A stretch of 17,643 nucleotides of DNA, taken from the NCBI GenBank assembly GCA_946481605.1, contig CAMLPA010000016.1, positions 1 through 17,643 on the forward strand. Direction: 5' to 3'. The translations under genes and the position numbers were made by a program. Below are positions 1 to 6,743 of the stretch, piece by piece; the first letter of the stretch is position 1; each line of letters starts with the position of its first letter. The notes under the pieces were generated by a model. That model did not search any database and was not told where the DNA came from. It saw nothing but the letters and a program-made list of their open reading frames with translations. The stretch comes from an uncultured Flavihumibacter sp. (lineage in GTDB: Bacteria > Bacteroidota > Bacteroidia > Chitinophagales > Chitinophagaceae).

Positions 1-596
1 TCTTCCTGCGAGGCATTCATCACGGTTTCGTACAATCCTTTTATTCCTTTTTCTTCCAGCACCGGAATGAGGAAATGCCAGGCGGCCTGTTGTTCCAGTT
101 CATGGCGGATGGCTTCTTTTTTACGGAAACCATGCAGCAGCCAGAAATCACTGAGGGCCACCATTACCTCGGGTTTGTGGTTATCATCCTTATAATTACG
201 GGAAGGGTCACCCGCAGGAATACCGGCCGCTTCTTCTCTGGCGAATCCTTTGATGGCTTCTTCGCGCGTGGGATGCACCTGTATAGACAGCATTTCTTTT
301 ACATCCAGCACTTTGAACAGGAAGGGCAATCTGCCGAAGGCGCGGGCGGTTGCTTCCCCCAATGCTTCTATGGTATTTTCACGGATGAAGGTATTCAATC
401 CGCGTTGTGTACCATCCTCCGTCTCAATCAAAGACGGCACCTGGTCGTGTGCCCCCATCCAGTATTCGGCGAACGGTTGCTGATCGGTGTTTTTCTCCCC
501 CAGCAGTTCGGGGATAAAACGGTTGCCGCCCCAGGCGTAGTGTTGTACCTTCCCATGCAGGGGAAATATCCTTTTCGTAGTTGTCATAGTTTTCAT
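1..596 (-). CDS. manA: Mannose-6-phosphate isomerase, class I (3' end beyond window)
   Basis: The enzyme interconverts mannose 6-phosphate and fructose 6-phosphate in the cytoplasm, linking glycolysis to GDP-mannose and GDP-fucose for glycans. The 198 visible residues carry the class I pattern: KVQHYAWG at residues 16-23, SIQVHP at 104-109 and NYKDDNHKPE at 134-143. By family knowledge Q106, H108 and E143 are the expected zinc ligands; the remaining histidine ligand and the C-terminal half lie outside the window. The start at 596 gives MKTMTTTKRI; an in-frame ATG at 587 is an alternative. No Shine-Dalgarno site is visible, but a TAnnTTTG -7 box lies directly upstream. The gene diverges from the yraN-like gene with a 28-bp gap. 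Family call is firm; the start is less certain. Confidence 0.93.
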   Translation of the reverse strand, partial: MKTMTTTKRIFPLHGKVQHYAWGGNRFIPELLGEKNTDQQPFAEYWMGAHDQVPSLIETEDGTQRGLNTFIRENTIEALGEATARAFGRLPFLFKVLDVKEMLSIQVHPTREEAIKGFAREEAAGIPAGDPSRNYKDDNHKPEVMVALSDFWLLHGFRKKEAIRHELEQQAAWHFLIPVLEEKGIKGLYETVMNASQE

Positions 597-606
597 CTAA
601 TGGTTA

Positions 607-640
607 CAAATATAAAGGTATCGCATGGGCATCCAACAAA
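607..640 (-). promoter_or_regulatory. Bacteroidota-type promoter for manA
   Basis: On the minus strand, TATATTTG at 614-607 matches the Bacteroidota -7 consensus TAnnTTTG exactly. A TTG at 636-634 lies 19 nt upstream (a TTTG at 640-637 lies 22 nt upstream), fitting the -33 element. The expected transcription start is near 600-603, only a few bases before the ATG at 596, so the leader would be very short. The -33 element lies inside the first codons of the divergent yraN-like gene. This is motif matching only. Confidence 0.5.
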
Positions 641-972
641 TCAGGGGGAATTTAGGCGAATTCGCGGGCGCATGGTGGCTCAGCAGGAATGGGTTCCGCA
701 TCCTGCACCGCAACTGGCGCACGGGCAGAAAAGAGATTGATATTATTGCTGAAAAGAACGGCACCTTACATATTATTGAAGTGAAGACCCGCTTCAGCGA
801 TGTATTCGGATGGCCCGAAGCTGCCGTATCTCCGAAAAAGATCGGGCTGCTGGAAGAGGCCGCCAGGCAGTATATGGCCATTCACCCCTACTGGAAAAAT
901 ATGCAGTTCAGTGTACTCTCCCTGATGGTGGAACGCAACATGGCCAGGTTTGCATTTTTTGAGGATATTTGA
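625..972 (+). CDS. YraN family (UPF0102) endonuclease-like protein
   Basis: This is a 115-residue protein, the usual size for the YraN/UPF0102 family, whose fold is related to PD-(D/E)xK nucleases (Holliday-junction resolvase-like). The active-site pattern is present: GNLGE with E12, EID with D39, and EVK at 52-54. Substrate and role are poorly known for the family; a link to DNA recombination or repair is usually proposed. The start at 625 places the conserved GxxGE motif at the normal distance from the N-terminus. The gene is followed after 3 bp by xerD on the same strand, so the two are probably co-transcribed. No obvious ribosome binding site or plus-strand promoter was found. The family call is strong, the biochemical role is inference. 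Confidence 0.88.
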   Translation: MGIQQIRGNLGEFAGAWWLSRNGFRILHRNWRTGRKEIDIIAEKNGTLHIIEVKTRFSDVFGWPEAAVSPKKIGLLEEAARQYMAIHPYWKNMQFSVLSLMVERNMARFAFFEDI

Positions 973-975
973 CCC

Positions 976-1878
976 ATGTGGAAAGTGTACCGGAAAGGAT
1001 TCAAAGCTTACCTCCAGTTGGAAAGATCACTGGCAGATACTTCCGTTGAAGCGTACAGCTCCGACCTGGATAAACTTATTCAATATCTCGAAACGGAAGC
1101 GCCCGGCACTTCACCTTCAGACATCACACTGGCACAACTCGAAACATTCATTGGCCGGATCGCGGCGCTGGGTATGACGGCCCGTTCTCAGGCCCGGATC
1201 ATCTCCGGCATCAAAGCGTTCTTCCGCTATTGCCAGCAGGAGCAACTTATTTCAGACAACCCGGCGTTGTTGCTCGAGGCGCCGCGTTTGCAGCGCGCAC
1301 TCCCCGATGTGTTAAGCGCTGAAGATATCCAGGCGCTCATAGATGCCATTGACCTCAGCAAGCCGGAAGGCACCCGCAACAAAGCGATGCTGGAAACCCT
1401 CTACAGTTGCGGCTTACGCGTATCTGAACTGGTGAACCTGAAATTATCCTGCATTTTCCCGGACCTTGAATTCATCCGTGTAACGGGCAAAGGCGATAAA
1501 GAAAGGCTCGTGCCGATTGGCCCGGAAGCGTTGAAATACATCGCCATTTACATGGATACGGTCAGAAGGTTACAACCTATTCAACCCGGCGAGGAGGATA
1601 TACTTTTCCTGAACCGAAGGGGGAAACGCCTTACGAGAGTAATGATCTTCCTTATTCTGAAGGACCTGGCCCGGGCCGCAGGCATGGAGAAAAGCATTTC
1701 CCCCCACACCTTCCGCCATTCCTTCGCCACACACCTTGTGGAAGGCGGGGCCGATCTGCGTGCCGTACAGGAAATGCTGGGACACGAAAGCATTACCACC
1801 ACTGAAATATACACCCACCTCAACCGGGAATACCTGCGCGAAACCCTGCAACGGTTTCACCCGGCCTACCACAAATAA
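976..1878 (+). CDS. xerD: Site-specific tyrosine recombinase XerD
   Basis: A 300-residue tyrosine recombinase, the normal length for XerC/XerD, which resolve chromosome dimers at dif at the septum with FtsK. The N-terminal SAM-like core-binding domain spans about residues 1-90, with the catalytic domain after about 110. All catalytic residues are visible: R148 in CGLRVSEL, K172 in GKGDKER, H244 and R247 in HTFRHSFATHL, H270 in LGHESITTTEIYTHL, and the nucleophile Y279. XerD fits better than a phage integrase because of its length, the absence of extra N-terminal arm-binding sequence and the lack of mobile-element genes nearby. XerC cannot be strictly excluded without a tree. It lies 3 bp after the yraN-like gene and its stop codon directly abuts that of the convergent histidine kinase gene. 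Confidence 0.9.
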   Translation: MWKVYRKGFKAYLQLERSLADTSVEAYSSDLDKLIQYLETEAPGTSPSDITLAQLETFIGRIAALGMTARSQARIISGIKAFFRYCQQEQLISDNPALLLEAPRLQRALPDVLSAEDIQALIDAIDLSKPEGTRNKAMLETLYSCGLRVSELVNLKLSCIFPDLEFIRVTGKGDKERLVPIGPEALKYIAIYMDTVRRLQPIQPGEEDILFLNRRGKRLTRVMIFLILKDLARAAGMEKSISPHTFRHSFATHLVEGGADLRAVQEMLGHESITTTEIYTHLNREYLRETLQRFHPAYHK

Positions 1879-3663
1879 TCACACGTTGCCATTCAATGGC
1901 AGACTCACAGATACCACCGTGCCTTTCCCCGGTGCCGAGTCAAATTCAATATGCCCTTTCAGTACAGCAATGCGGTTCATCATATTCTTTAACCCGATTC
2001 CCGCAAACTGCTCGATATCCTTCACCTCGAAGCCTTTCCCATTGTCTTCAATGGTGATGGTTATTTCGGTTTCCTCTTTGTGCATCTGGATATCCAGCGT
2101 ATCTGCACCCGAATGTTTGATCACGTTGTTCACCGATTCCTGGATCACCCGGTACAGCACGGTTTCAATGTGGGGATCAAGTCTTTCCTGTAAGCCGAAA
2201 GTATCCACTCTTATTTTAAGGCGTGAAGACTGTATTTTATCGATAAAATCCCTCACCGCACTCACCAGTCCGGATTTAAGCAAGATATTCGGCATCATCT
2301 GGTGGGAGATGGAACGTATTTCCCGACAGCTTTCATCGGTAATGGCGATGGTTTTATCCAGCAGCACCTGATCTTCCGGCCTGCTATCCGGGGTGATGCG
2401 GTGCGACAATTCCGAGAGATTCATTTTCACAGCGGAAAAGAGTTGTCCCAACCCATCGTGCAGGTCTCCGGCGATGCGGCGTCGCTCCTGTTCTTCCGCT
2501 TCAATCACGGCTTTGGCGGCAATATCCTGCTGTTCCATAACGGCAGCCTGTAAGCGCGTTTCCTGCTTTAGTTTATAACGGTTATAAAAGAGTAATCCCA
2601 GTGCTATCGCGGCCAGAAACGCAATAGCGATAATCCCGATGGTGGTATTTCTTTTCCCGATAGTGAGTTGCTGGATGGTATTCTGCTTGTTCAGCAGGGA
2701 TATCTGTTGCTCTTTCTTTTCCGTTTCAAACCTGGTTTGCATTTCCGCGAGCTGGCGGGATCTTTCCACGTTCAGAAAACTATCCTGTACGGCTTTGTAC
2801 CGTTTATGCAAATTGTATGCTTTGGCGAAATCACCCGCGGTGGCATAATCCTCCGACAGGTTAGCGTAGGCTTCGGTGATGATGGTGGCCATGCTGTTTT
2901 TTTCACCTACGGCCAGCGATTGCTCATGAAGTGCAACGGCTTGTTTGTGCTGTTTCAGCAACCGGTGCACGTTCCCCATATTAATATAGTTCGCGGCTAC
3001 AAAAAACTGGTCGCCTATCTTTTCTGAAAGTTGTGCTGAACGGCCATAGTATTCCAGGGCTTTTGCATAATCGCCCTGCGTTTTATACAGGACGCCCATA
3101 TTGTTCAGCGTCAGCGCCACGCGGTCGTCAAGGTTTTTGCGCTCGTAAATATCCAGGGCCTGATGGTATGCTTTCAATGCGGTGTCATACCGTTGTTGTT
3201 GCTCCAGTATCATGGCCCGGTTGTTGGCGCAATCAGCCAGGATAATGGAATCTTTGATTTTTCCGGCCAGTACTTCGGCTTCCTGGTAATGGCGGAGCGC
3301 GGCGTCGAAATCCTTTTGGGATTCATACAGGGTGCCGATATTTTTGATGGCTTTCGCCCTGGCGGTATCGTTACCCAGCGTTTCCGCCAGTTTCACGGAC
3401 CGCTGGTAATACCCAAGCGCCTTCACCGCTTCACCCGTTTGGGAGCAGGCGTTGCCCAGGTTGTTGCAAAGAATGGTTTGGGTGTGCAGGTCCTTGGCTT
3501 TCTCGGCAGTTTTCAAACGCCCCTCAAATACAGTTACCGCTTCCGCATAATTCCCTGCATTGTACAGGTTAATGCCGTGCTGCAACACGCTATCCTTCTG
3601 CTGGGCAGGCACCATACCGGGCGCAAGCAAACTAATCAGGAGCAAGAAAAAACATATCCTCAT
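1879..3663 (-). CDS. TPR-containing sensor histidine kinase (HisKA_3/NarL type)
   Basis: A 594-residue membrane sensor kinase. I chose the start at 3663 because it opens a clean signal peptide (residues 1-20, ending AQQ); an upstream in-frame ATG at 3726 would bury it. Residues about 25-295 form a periplasmic array of TPR helices (repeated GDYAKALEYY-like units). A coiled coil at about 297-335 leads to one membrane helix at 342-360 and a second short coiled coil. The dimerisation/phosphoacceptor domain has ERRRIAGDLHDGLGQ with H402. The ATPase domain has an N box (ESVNN, 509-513), G1 (DNGKGF, 540-545) and G2 (GIGLKNM, 555-561). Such kinases normally phosphorylate LuxR/NarL-type regulators, but none is encoded here. 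The TPR array probably senses a protein or peptide ligand (inference). Confidence 0.9.
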   Translation of the reverse strand: MRICFFLLLISLLAPGMVPAQQKDSVLQHGINLYNAGNYAEAVTVFEGRLKTAEKAKDLHTQTILCNNLGNACSQTGEAVKALGYYQRSVKLAETLGNDTARAKAIKNIGTLYESQKDFDAALRHYQEAEVLAGKIKDSIILADCANNRAMILEQQQRYDTALKAYHQALDIYERKNLDDRVALTLNNMGVLYKTQGDYAKALEYYGRSAQLSEKIGDQFFVAANYINMGNVHRLLKQHKQAVALHEQSLAVGEKNSMATIITEAYANLSEDYATAGDFAKAYNLHKRYKAVQDSFLNVERSRQLAEMQTRFETEKKEQQISLLNKQNTIQQLTIGKRNTTIGIIAIAFLAAIALGLLFYNRYKLKQETRLQAAVMEQQDIAAKAVIEAEEQERRRIAGDLHDGLGQLFSAVKMNLSELSHRITPDSRPEDQVLLDKTIAITDESCREIRSISHQMMPNILLKSGLVSAVRDFIDKIQSSRLKIRVDTFGLQERLDPHIETVLYRVIQESVNNVIKHSGADTLDIQMHKEETEITITIEDNGKGFEVKDIEQFAGIGLKNMMNRIAVLKGHIEFDSAPGKGTVVSVSLPLNGNV

Positions 3664-3708
3664 CCGCAATGGTTTATGGTGGGCCAGGAATAAAAACTTG
3701 CCCGTTTG

Positions 3709-3716
3709 TAAATATA
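3709..3716 (-). promoter_or_regulatory. Possible -7 box for the histidine kinase gene
   Basis: On the minus strand TATATTTA at 3716-3709 differs from TAnnTTTG by one base and would put the transcription start about 40 bp before the ATG at 3663. No convincing -33 element lies at the right distance, so support is weak. Confidence 0.25.
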
Positions 3717-3745
3717 GCGCATGCATTCAGCATATCTATAACACC

Positions 3746-3753
3746 TATCTTTG
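3746..3753 (+). promoter_or_regulatory. -7 box for the DUF2911 gene
   Basis: TATCTTTG at 3746-3753 matches TAnnTTTG exactly and lies 41 bp before the ATG at 3795, a reasonable leader length. No TTG or TTTG is found 17-23 bp upstream, so the -33 element is missing or degenerate. A 7-bp inverted repeat (3750-3767) begins inside this box. Confidence 0.4.
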
Positions 3754-3794
3754 AAAATTATTTCAAATTTGCAATCCAATCAATAAAACTCTAC

Positions 3795-4637
3795 ATGATG
3801 AAAAAGATCATTTCTACGTTTGTTGCAGCGTGCATGGCTTACGGCGCTTTCGCCCAGGTAAACATGCCACAGCCCAGTACCACCCAAAACATTAAGCAGG
3901 CATTTGGCATGGGCAGCATCGAACTGACTTATTCCCGTCCGAACGCAAAAGGAAGAACTGTATTCGGCAACCTGGTACCCTGGGGCAAATTGTGGCGCAC
4001 CGGTGCGAACAACGCCACCCGCGTGAAATTCACCGATGTTGTGGAAATTGGCGGTAAAAAAATTGATACCGGCAGCTACGCCATCTACACCATCCCCCAA
4101 AAGAACGAATGGGAAATCGTACTCAACAAAGGCATCGGCAACTGGGGCGTTGATGGTTACAAAGAAGCCGAAGATGTGGTTCGCGTGAAAGTGCCAGCCA
4201 TGAAAACGGCCATCAAAAACGAAACCTTCACCATGCAGATCGCCAACGTGCAGAACGAAAGCTGCGAGATCCATATCATGTGGGAGAACACCGCTGTGGC
4301 CATTCCCGTGAAAACAAAAGTGAAGGACCGCCTGAAAGCACAACTCGACAAAGCCATGGAAGGCGACCGCAAGCCTTACTTCCAGGCCGCCAATTTCTAC
4401 TACGAGTGGGAAAAAGACCTTACCAAAGCGCTCAGCTACGCGAACGGCGCCATTGAATCAGCGGAAAAAGCCGGTCAGAAGCCTTTCTGGATGTACCTGC
4501 TGAAAGCGAAAATCCAAAAAGATGCTGGTGATAAGGCAGGTGCTAAAGCAAGTGCCAAAACCTGTGTAGAGCTCGCAAAAGCAGCAAATAATGCAGATTA
4601 TGTGAAGATGGGTACTGAGCTCGCGGCGAGTTTGTAA
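3795..4637 (+). CDS. DUF2911 domain-containing secreted protein
   Basis: A 280-residue protein with a cleavable signal peptide (MMKKIISTFV start, cleavage probably after AFA at residue 20), so it is exported. Residues about 24-170 match the DUF2911 family, common in Bacteroidota and of unknown function; characteristic stretches include SRPNAKGRTVFG, VPWGKLWRTGANN and SYAIYTIP. The C-terminal part, about 180-280, is a charged, alanine-rich helical region resembling TPR hairpins. I chose the start at 3795 (a second ATG follows at 3798) because upstream codons lack family similarity and would displace the signal peptide. No strong Shine-Dalgarno site is visible. The gene is monocistronic, with a terminator directly downstream, and diverges from the histidine kinase; a regulatory link between them is possible but unproven. 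Confidence 0.88.
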   Translation: MMKKIISTFVAACMAYGAFAQVNMPQPSTTQNIKQAFGMGSIELTYSRPNAKGRTVFGNLVPWGKLWRTGANNATRVKFTDVVEIGGKKIDTGSYAIYTIPQKNEWEIVLNKGIGNWGVDGYKEAEDVVRVKVPAMKTAIKNETFTMQIANVQNESCEIHIMWENTAVAIPVKTKVKDRLKAQLDKAMEGDRKPYFQAANFYYEWEKDLTKALSYANGAIESAEKAGQKPFWMYLLKAKIQKDAGDKAGAKASAKTCVELAKAANNADYVKMGTELAASL

Positions 4638-4660
4638 GTTTTCTGGTAATGATTTTTGAA

Positions 4661-4689
4661 AGCGGTCTTCCGGGAGGAGGGCCGTTTTT
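4661..4689 (+). terminator. Intrinsic terminator after the DUF2911 gene
   Basis: A 9-bp stem, 4663-4671 paired with 4676-4684 including two G-T wobbles, encloses the loop GGGA and is followed at once by five T residues (4685-4689). It lies 26 bp after the stop codon at 4637. On the minus strand the tract after the stem is poor, so it should act mainly on the plus strand. Confidence 0.72.
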
Positions 4690-4713
4690 GATTGAGGGAA
4701 GTTCCACGCAATT

Positions 4714-4737
4714 GCTTCGTTCCCCGGGGCTCGAAGC
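4714..4737. repeat. 24-bp imperfect palindrome centred on CCCCGGGG
   Basis: GCTTCG at 4714-4719 and CGAAGC at 4732-4737 are complementary arms placed symmetrically about the 8-bp palindrome CCCCGGGG at 4722-4729; 20 of 24 positions obey the symmetry. It follows the terminator, where no gene is present. It could be a protein-binding dyad, a cruciform or part of a dispersed repeat; nothing in the window decides. Confidence 0.55.
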
Positions 4738-4781
4738 GTTGTTTGTGATTTAGCAGTTTCTGTTGGGGAAATTTTTTTATT

Positions 4782-4992
4782 TCTCGCAAAGGCGCGGAGG
4801 CGCAGAGGGTGCCCGCTTTTCTAAAACACGAACTTCCGTAAATTATATTTTATAATGATGGATTAATGCAAGGCACCCTTTTACCATTTATACATTAAAT
4901 AAAAAGAACAATATTATAAAAAACCGCAAAAACACAAAACGCCATGCCTTTTACAGCTAAACAAGGCTTTGCGCCTCCGCGCCTTTGCGAGA
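4782..4992. repeat. 211-bp element with 23-bp perfect inverted terminal repeats
   Basis: The left arm at 4782-4804 (TCTCGCAAAGGCGCGGAG plus GCGCA) is repeated exactly in inverted orientation at 4970-4992. The left arm is itself built on an 8-bp period: CGCAAAGG (4785-4792), CGCGGAGG (4793-4800) and CGCAGAGG (4801-4808). The interior is AT-rich and has more dyads: AGGGTGCC at 4806-4813 with GGCACCCT at 4872-4879, ATTATA/TATAAT at 4842-4856, and GCCTT/AAGGC at 4946-4967. From memory, GCAAAGRCGC-type tandem motifs recur between genes in many Bacteroidota genomes, which suggests a dispersed repeat or a MITE-like element; this was not checked. No transposase is present and no clear adjoining target duplication is seen, although TTTATT occurs near both ends. 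Confidence 0.7.
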
Positions 4993-5026
4993 CATATTTA
5001 TTCCACGGAAATCCGCAAAACCCGCT

Positions 5027-6715
5027 CTACGCCAGCTTACTATTCTTCCGCCCATACAGAAAATAAATCGCCAGCCCCAGCCCCATCCATACAAAGAACC
5101 ACTTCCAGCTCACCGCGGGAATCTCTATCATCAGGTACAAACAGGATAGCACGCCCATAATCGGGATAAGCGAATATTTCCGGATGAAAGTAAGTACCGT
5201 AAGCAGCAGCGCCACAGCAAGGAACAGCAGGAACAGGATTTCCTGGTAACCTTCGTTGCCGATATTGGTGAAGGCATCGCTTATACGTGTACGGAAGAGC
5301 CAGATGAAGATGACCAGCAGGGCGGGCACAATAAACTGCCCGTTCACATAAGGTAGCTTGAACTTGCCCGGTTCTTTGGGTGCAGGTGGCAGCAGCAATA
5401 CGCCACCAGACACCAATACGAAGGCGAAGAAAGTACCAATACTGGTGAGGTCGGTTACCAGCCCGCCTTCCAGGAACAACGCGCCCGCGCCTACAATAAT
5501 ACCGGTGATGATGGTAGCAAAAGACGGGGTCTGGTATTTGGGATGAATCTGCTGGAATTTTTTAGGGAGCAACCCGTCGCGACTCATACTCATCCAGATC
5601 CTGGGCTGACCGAGTTGAAACACGAGCAATACGGAAGTCGTGGCCACCACGGCGCTGATGGAGATGATCTTCTCGATCCAGGGCGCACGTTTTTCGAAGA
5701 CGAAAGCAAGCGGATCGTTTACATCTTTGAAAGCGGCGTAGTTTTCAATGCCGGTTAACACGAGGGCGATGAGTATGTACAATACCGTACAAATCAGGAG
5801 GGAATAGATCATGCCGCGGGGCATATCGCGTTGCGGATTCTTACATTCTTCAGCAGTGGTGGAAATAGCATCGAAGCCGATATACGCGTAGAATACCGCG
5901 GAAACACCTTTCAGCACGCCTTCAAACCCGTTCGGCATGAACGGTACCCAGTTGTTGGTGTCCACAAAAAAGGCACCGGCGATGATCACGAAAATGATCA
6001 CGGCCACTTTGAAGATCACCATAAAATTGGAAGCCTGCTTACTCTCTTTGATCCCGATGTAGGCAATCCAGGTGATGAGCGCCACCACAACAAAGGCGGG
6101 GAGATTGAAGAATATTTTTGTGCCGCCGATCTGCGGCGCGTTATTGTAAGCTTCTACTACGAAGGCATAGCTTTTCAGTTGCTCCGGATCGGTTACTGTA
6201 CCCGATGCCAGGGCGGTTGTGGCAGTTTTAAAAGCTGATGCCGCCGATTGAGGGTCCACCAGCATCCAGTCGGGAAGATGAATATTGAAGATATGAACGA
6301 GCAGGTTGTTGAAATACCCGCTCCAGGAAATGGCTACAACAATATTACCAATGGCGTATTCCAGGATCAGCGCCCAGCCGATCACCCAGGCGATCAGTTC
6401 CCCGAAAGCAACATACGAGTAAGTATATGCGCTTCCGGCTACCGGCACCCGGCTCGCGAATTCCGCATAACACAATGCAGAGAATCCGCAGGTGATGGCT
6501 GTAATGATGAAAAGCAATGAGATACCAGGTCCGCCGTTGTAAGCGGCGCCACCAATGGTAGAGAAGATACCGGCGCCCACCACCGCGGCAATACCCAGAA
6601 AAGTAAGGTCGCGAACATTGAGCACCTTGTTCATTTTGCCATGCTCCGTTTGTCCGGCTTCGTATTCACGTTTGATGGATTCAATGGATTTCTTCCTGAA
6701 AAGTTTACTGGCCAT
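5027..6715 (-). CDS. APC-superfamily amino acid permease (CAT/YfnA-like)
   Basis: A 562-residue polytopic membrane protein of the amino acid-polyamine-organocation superfamily, closest in pattern to the cationic amino acid transporter/YfnA group. After a charged cytoplasmic N-terminus (about 1-34), transmembrane helix 1 has the hallmark broken-helix motif VVGAGIF at about 45-51. FASRVPVAGSAYTY follows at the helix 2-3 region, then VFYAYIGFDAISTTAEECKN, the conserved helix-6 region that forms the substrate site. About 12-14 helices are present in total. Substrate specificity cannot be read from sequence. The start at 6715 gives MASKLFRKKS with no clear ribosome binding site. It is the last gene of the minus-strand run, 28 bp after the prenyl synthase, so it may share transcripts or use its own promoter. 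Confidence 0.87.
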   Translation of the reverse strand: MASKLFRKKSIESIKREYEAGQTEHGKMNKVLNVRDLTFLGIAAVVGAGIFSTIGGAAYNGGPGISLLFIITAITCGFSALCYAEFASRVPVAGSAYTYSYVAFGELIAWVIGWALILEYAIGNIVVAISWSGYFNNLLVHIFNIHLPDWMLVDPQSAASAFKTATTALASGTVTDPEQLKSYAFVVEAYNNAPQIGGTKIFFNLPAFVVVALITWIAYIGIKESKQASNFMVIFKVAVIIFVIIAGAFFVDTNNWVPFMPNGFEGVLKGVSAVFYAYIGFDAISTTAEECKNPQRDMPRGMIYSLLICTVLYILIALVLTGIENYAAFKDVNDPLAFVFEKRAPWIEKIISISAVVATTSVLLVFQLGQPRIWMSMSRDGLLPKKFQQIHPKYQTPSFATIITGIIVGAGALFLEGGLVTDLTSIGTFFAFVLVSGGVLLLPPAPKEPGKFKLPYVNGQFIVPALLVIFIWLFRTRISDAFTNIGNEGYQEILFLLFLAVALLLTVLTFIRKYSLIPIMGVLSCLYLMIEIPAVSWKWFFVWMGLGLAIYFLYGRKNSKLA

Positions 6716-6743
6716 TGGTGTCGGTTAGTTTAGGTAGCAGTTT

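Larger units (their letters stand above)
4638..5026. other. Long intergenic region, repeat-rich, no gene
   Basis: This is the only non-coding stretch over 300 bp. It lies between the convergent DUF2911 gene and amino-acid permease gene. In order it holds an intrinsic terminator (4661-4689), a 24-bp palindrome (4714-4737), and a 211-bp AT-rich element bounded by 23-bp inverted repeats (4782-4992). Short open frames here show no recognisable protein. I found no clear terminator for the long minus-strand gene run ending at 5027, unless the repeat element itself serves. Confidence 0.7.

Noticed and set aside
625..972. YraN-like nuclease with XerD as part of a defence system
   Set aside because: Both are widespread housekeeping families; no toxin, helicase, restriction or abortive infection gene is adjacent.
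976..1878. Tyrosine recombinase as the mark of an integrated element or integron
   Set aside because: Its length and motifs fit chromosomal XerD, and there is no attachment repeat, tRNA, cargo or phage gene nearby.
3664..3726. Upstream in-frame start at 3726 for the histidine kinase
   Set aside because: It would add 21 residues before a clean signal peptide; the start at 3663 fits an exported sensor domain better.
4782..4992. CRISPR-like array in the intergenic region
   Set aside because: There are only two inverted copies of the repeat, no regular direct repeat-spacer pattern and no cas gene.
5005..5026. Terminator hairpin immediately after the permease gene on the minus strand
   Set aside because: The only local dyad has a 4-bp stem with a 2-nt loop and no T-tract, too weak to call.
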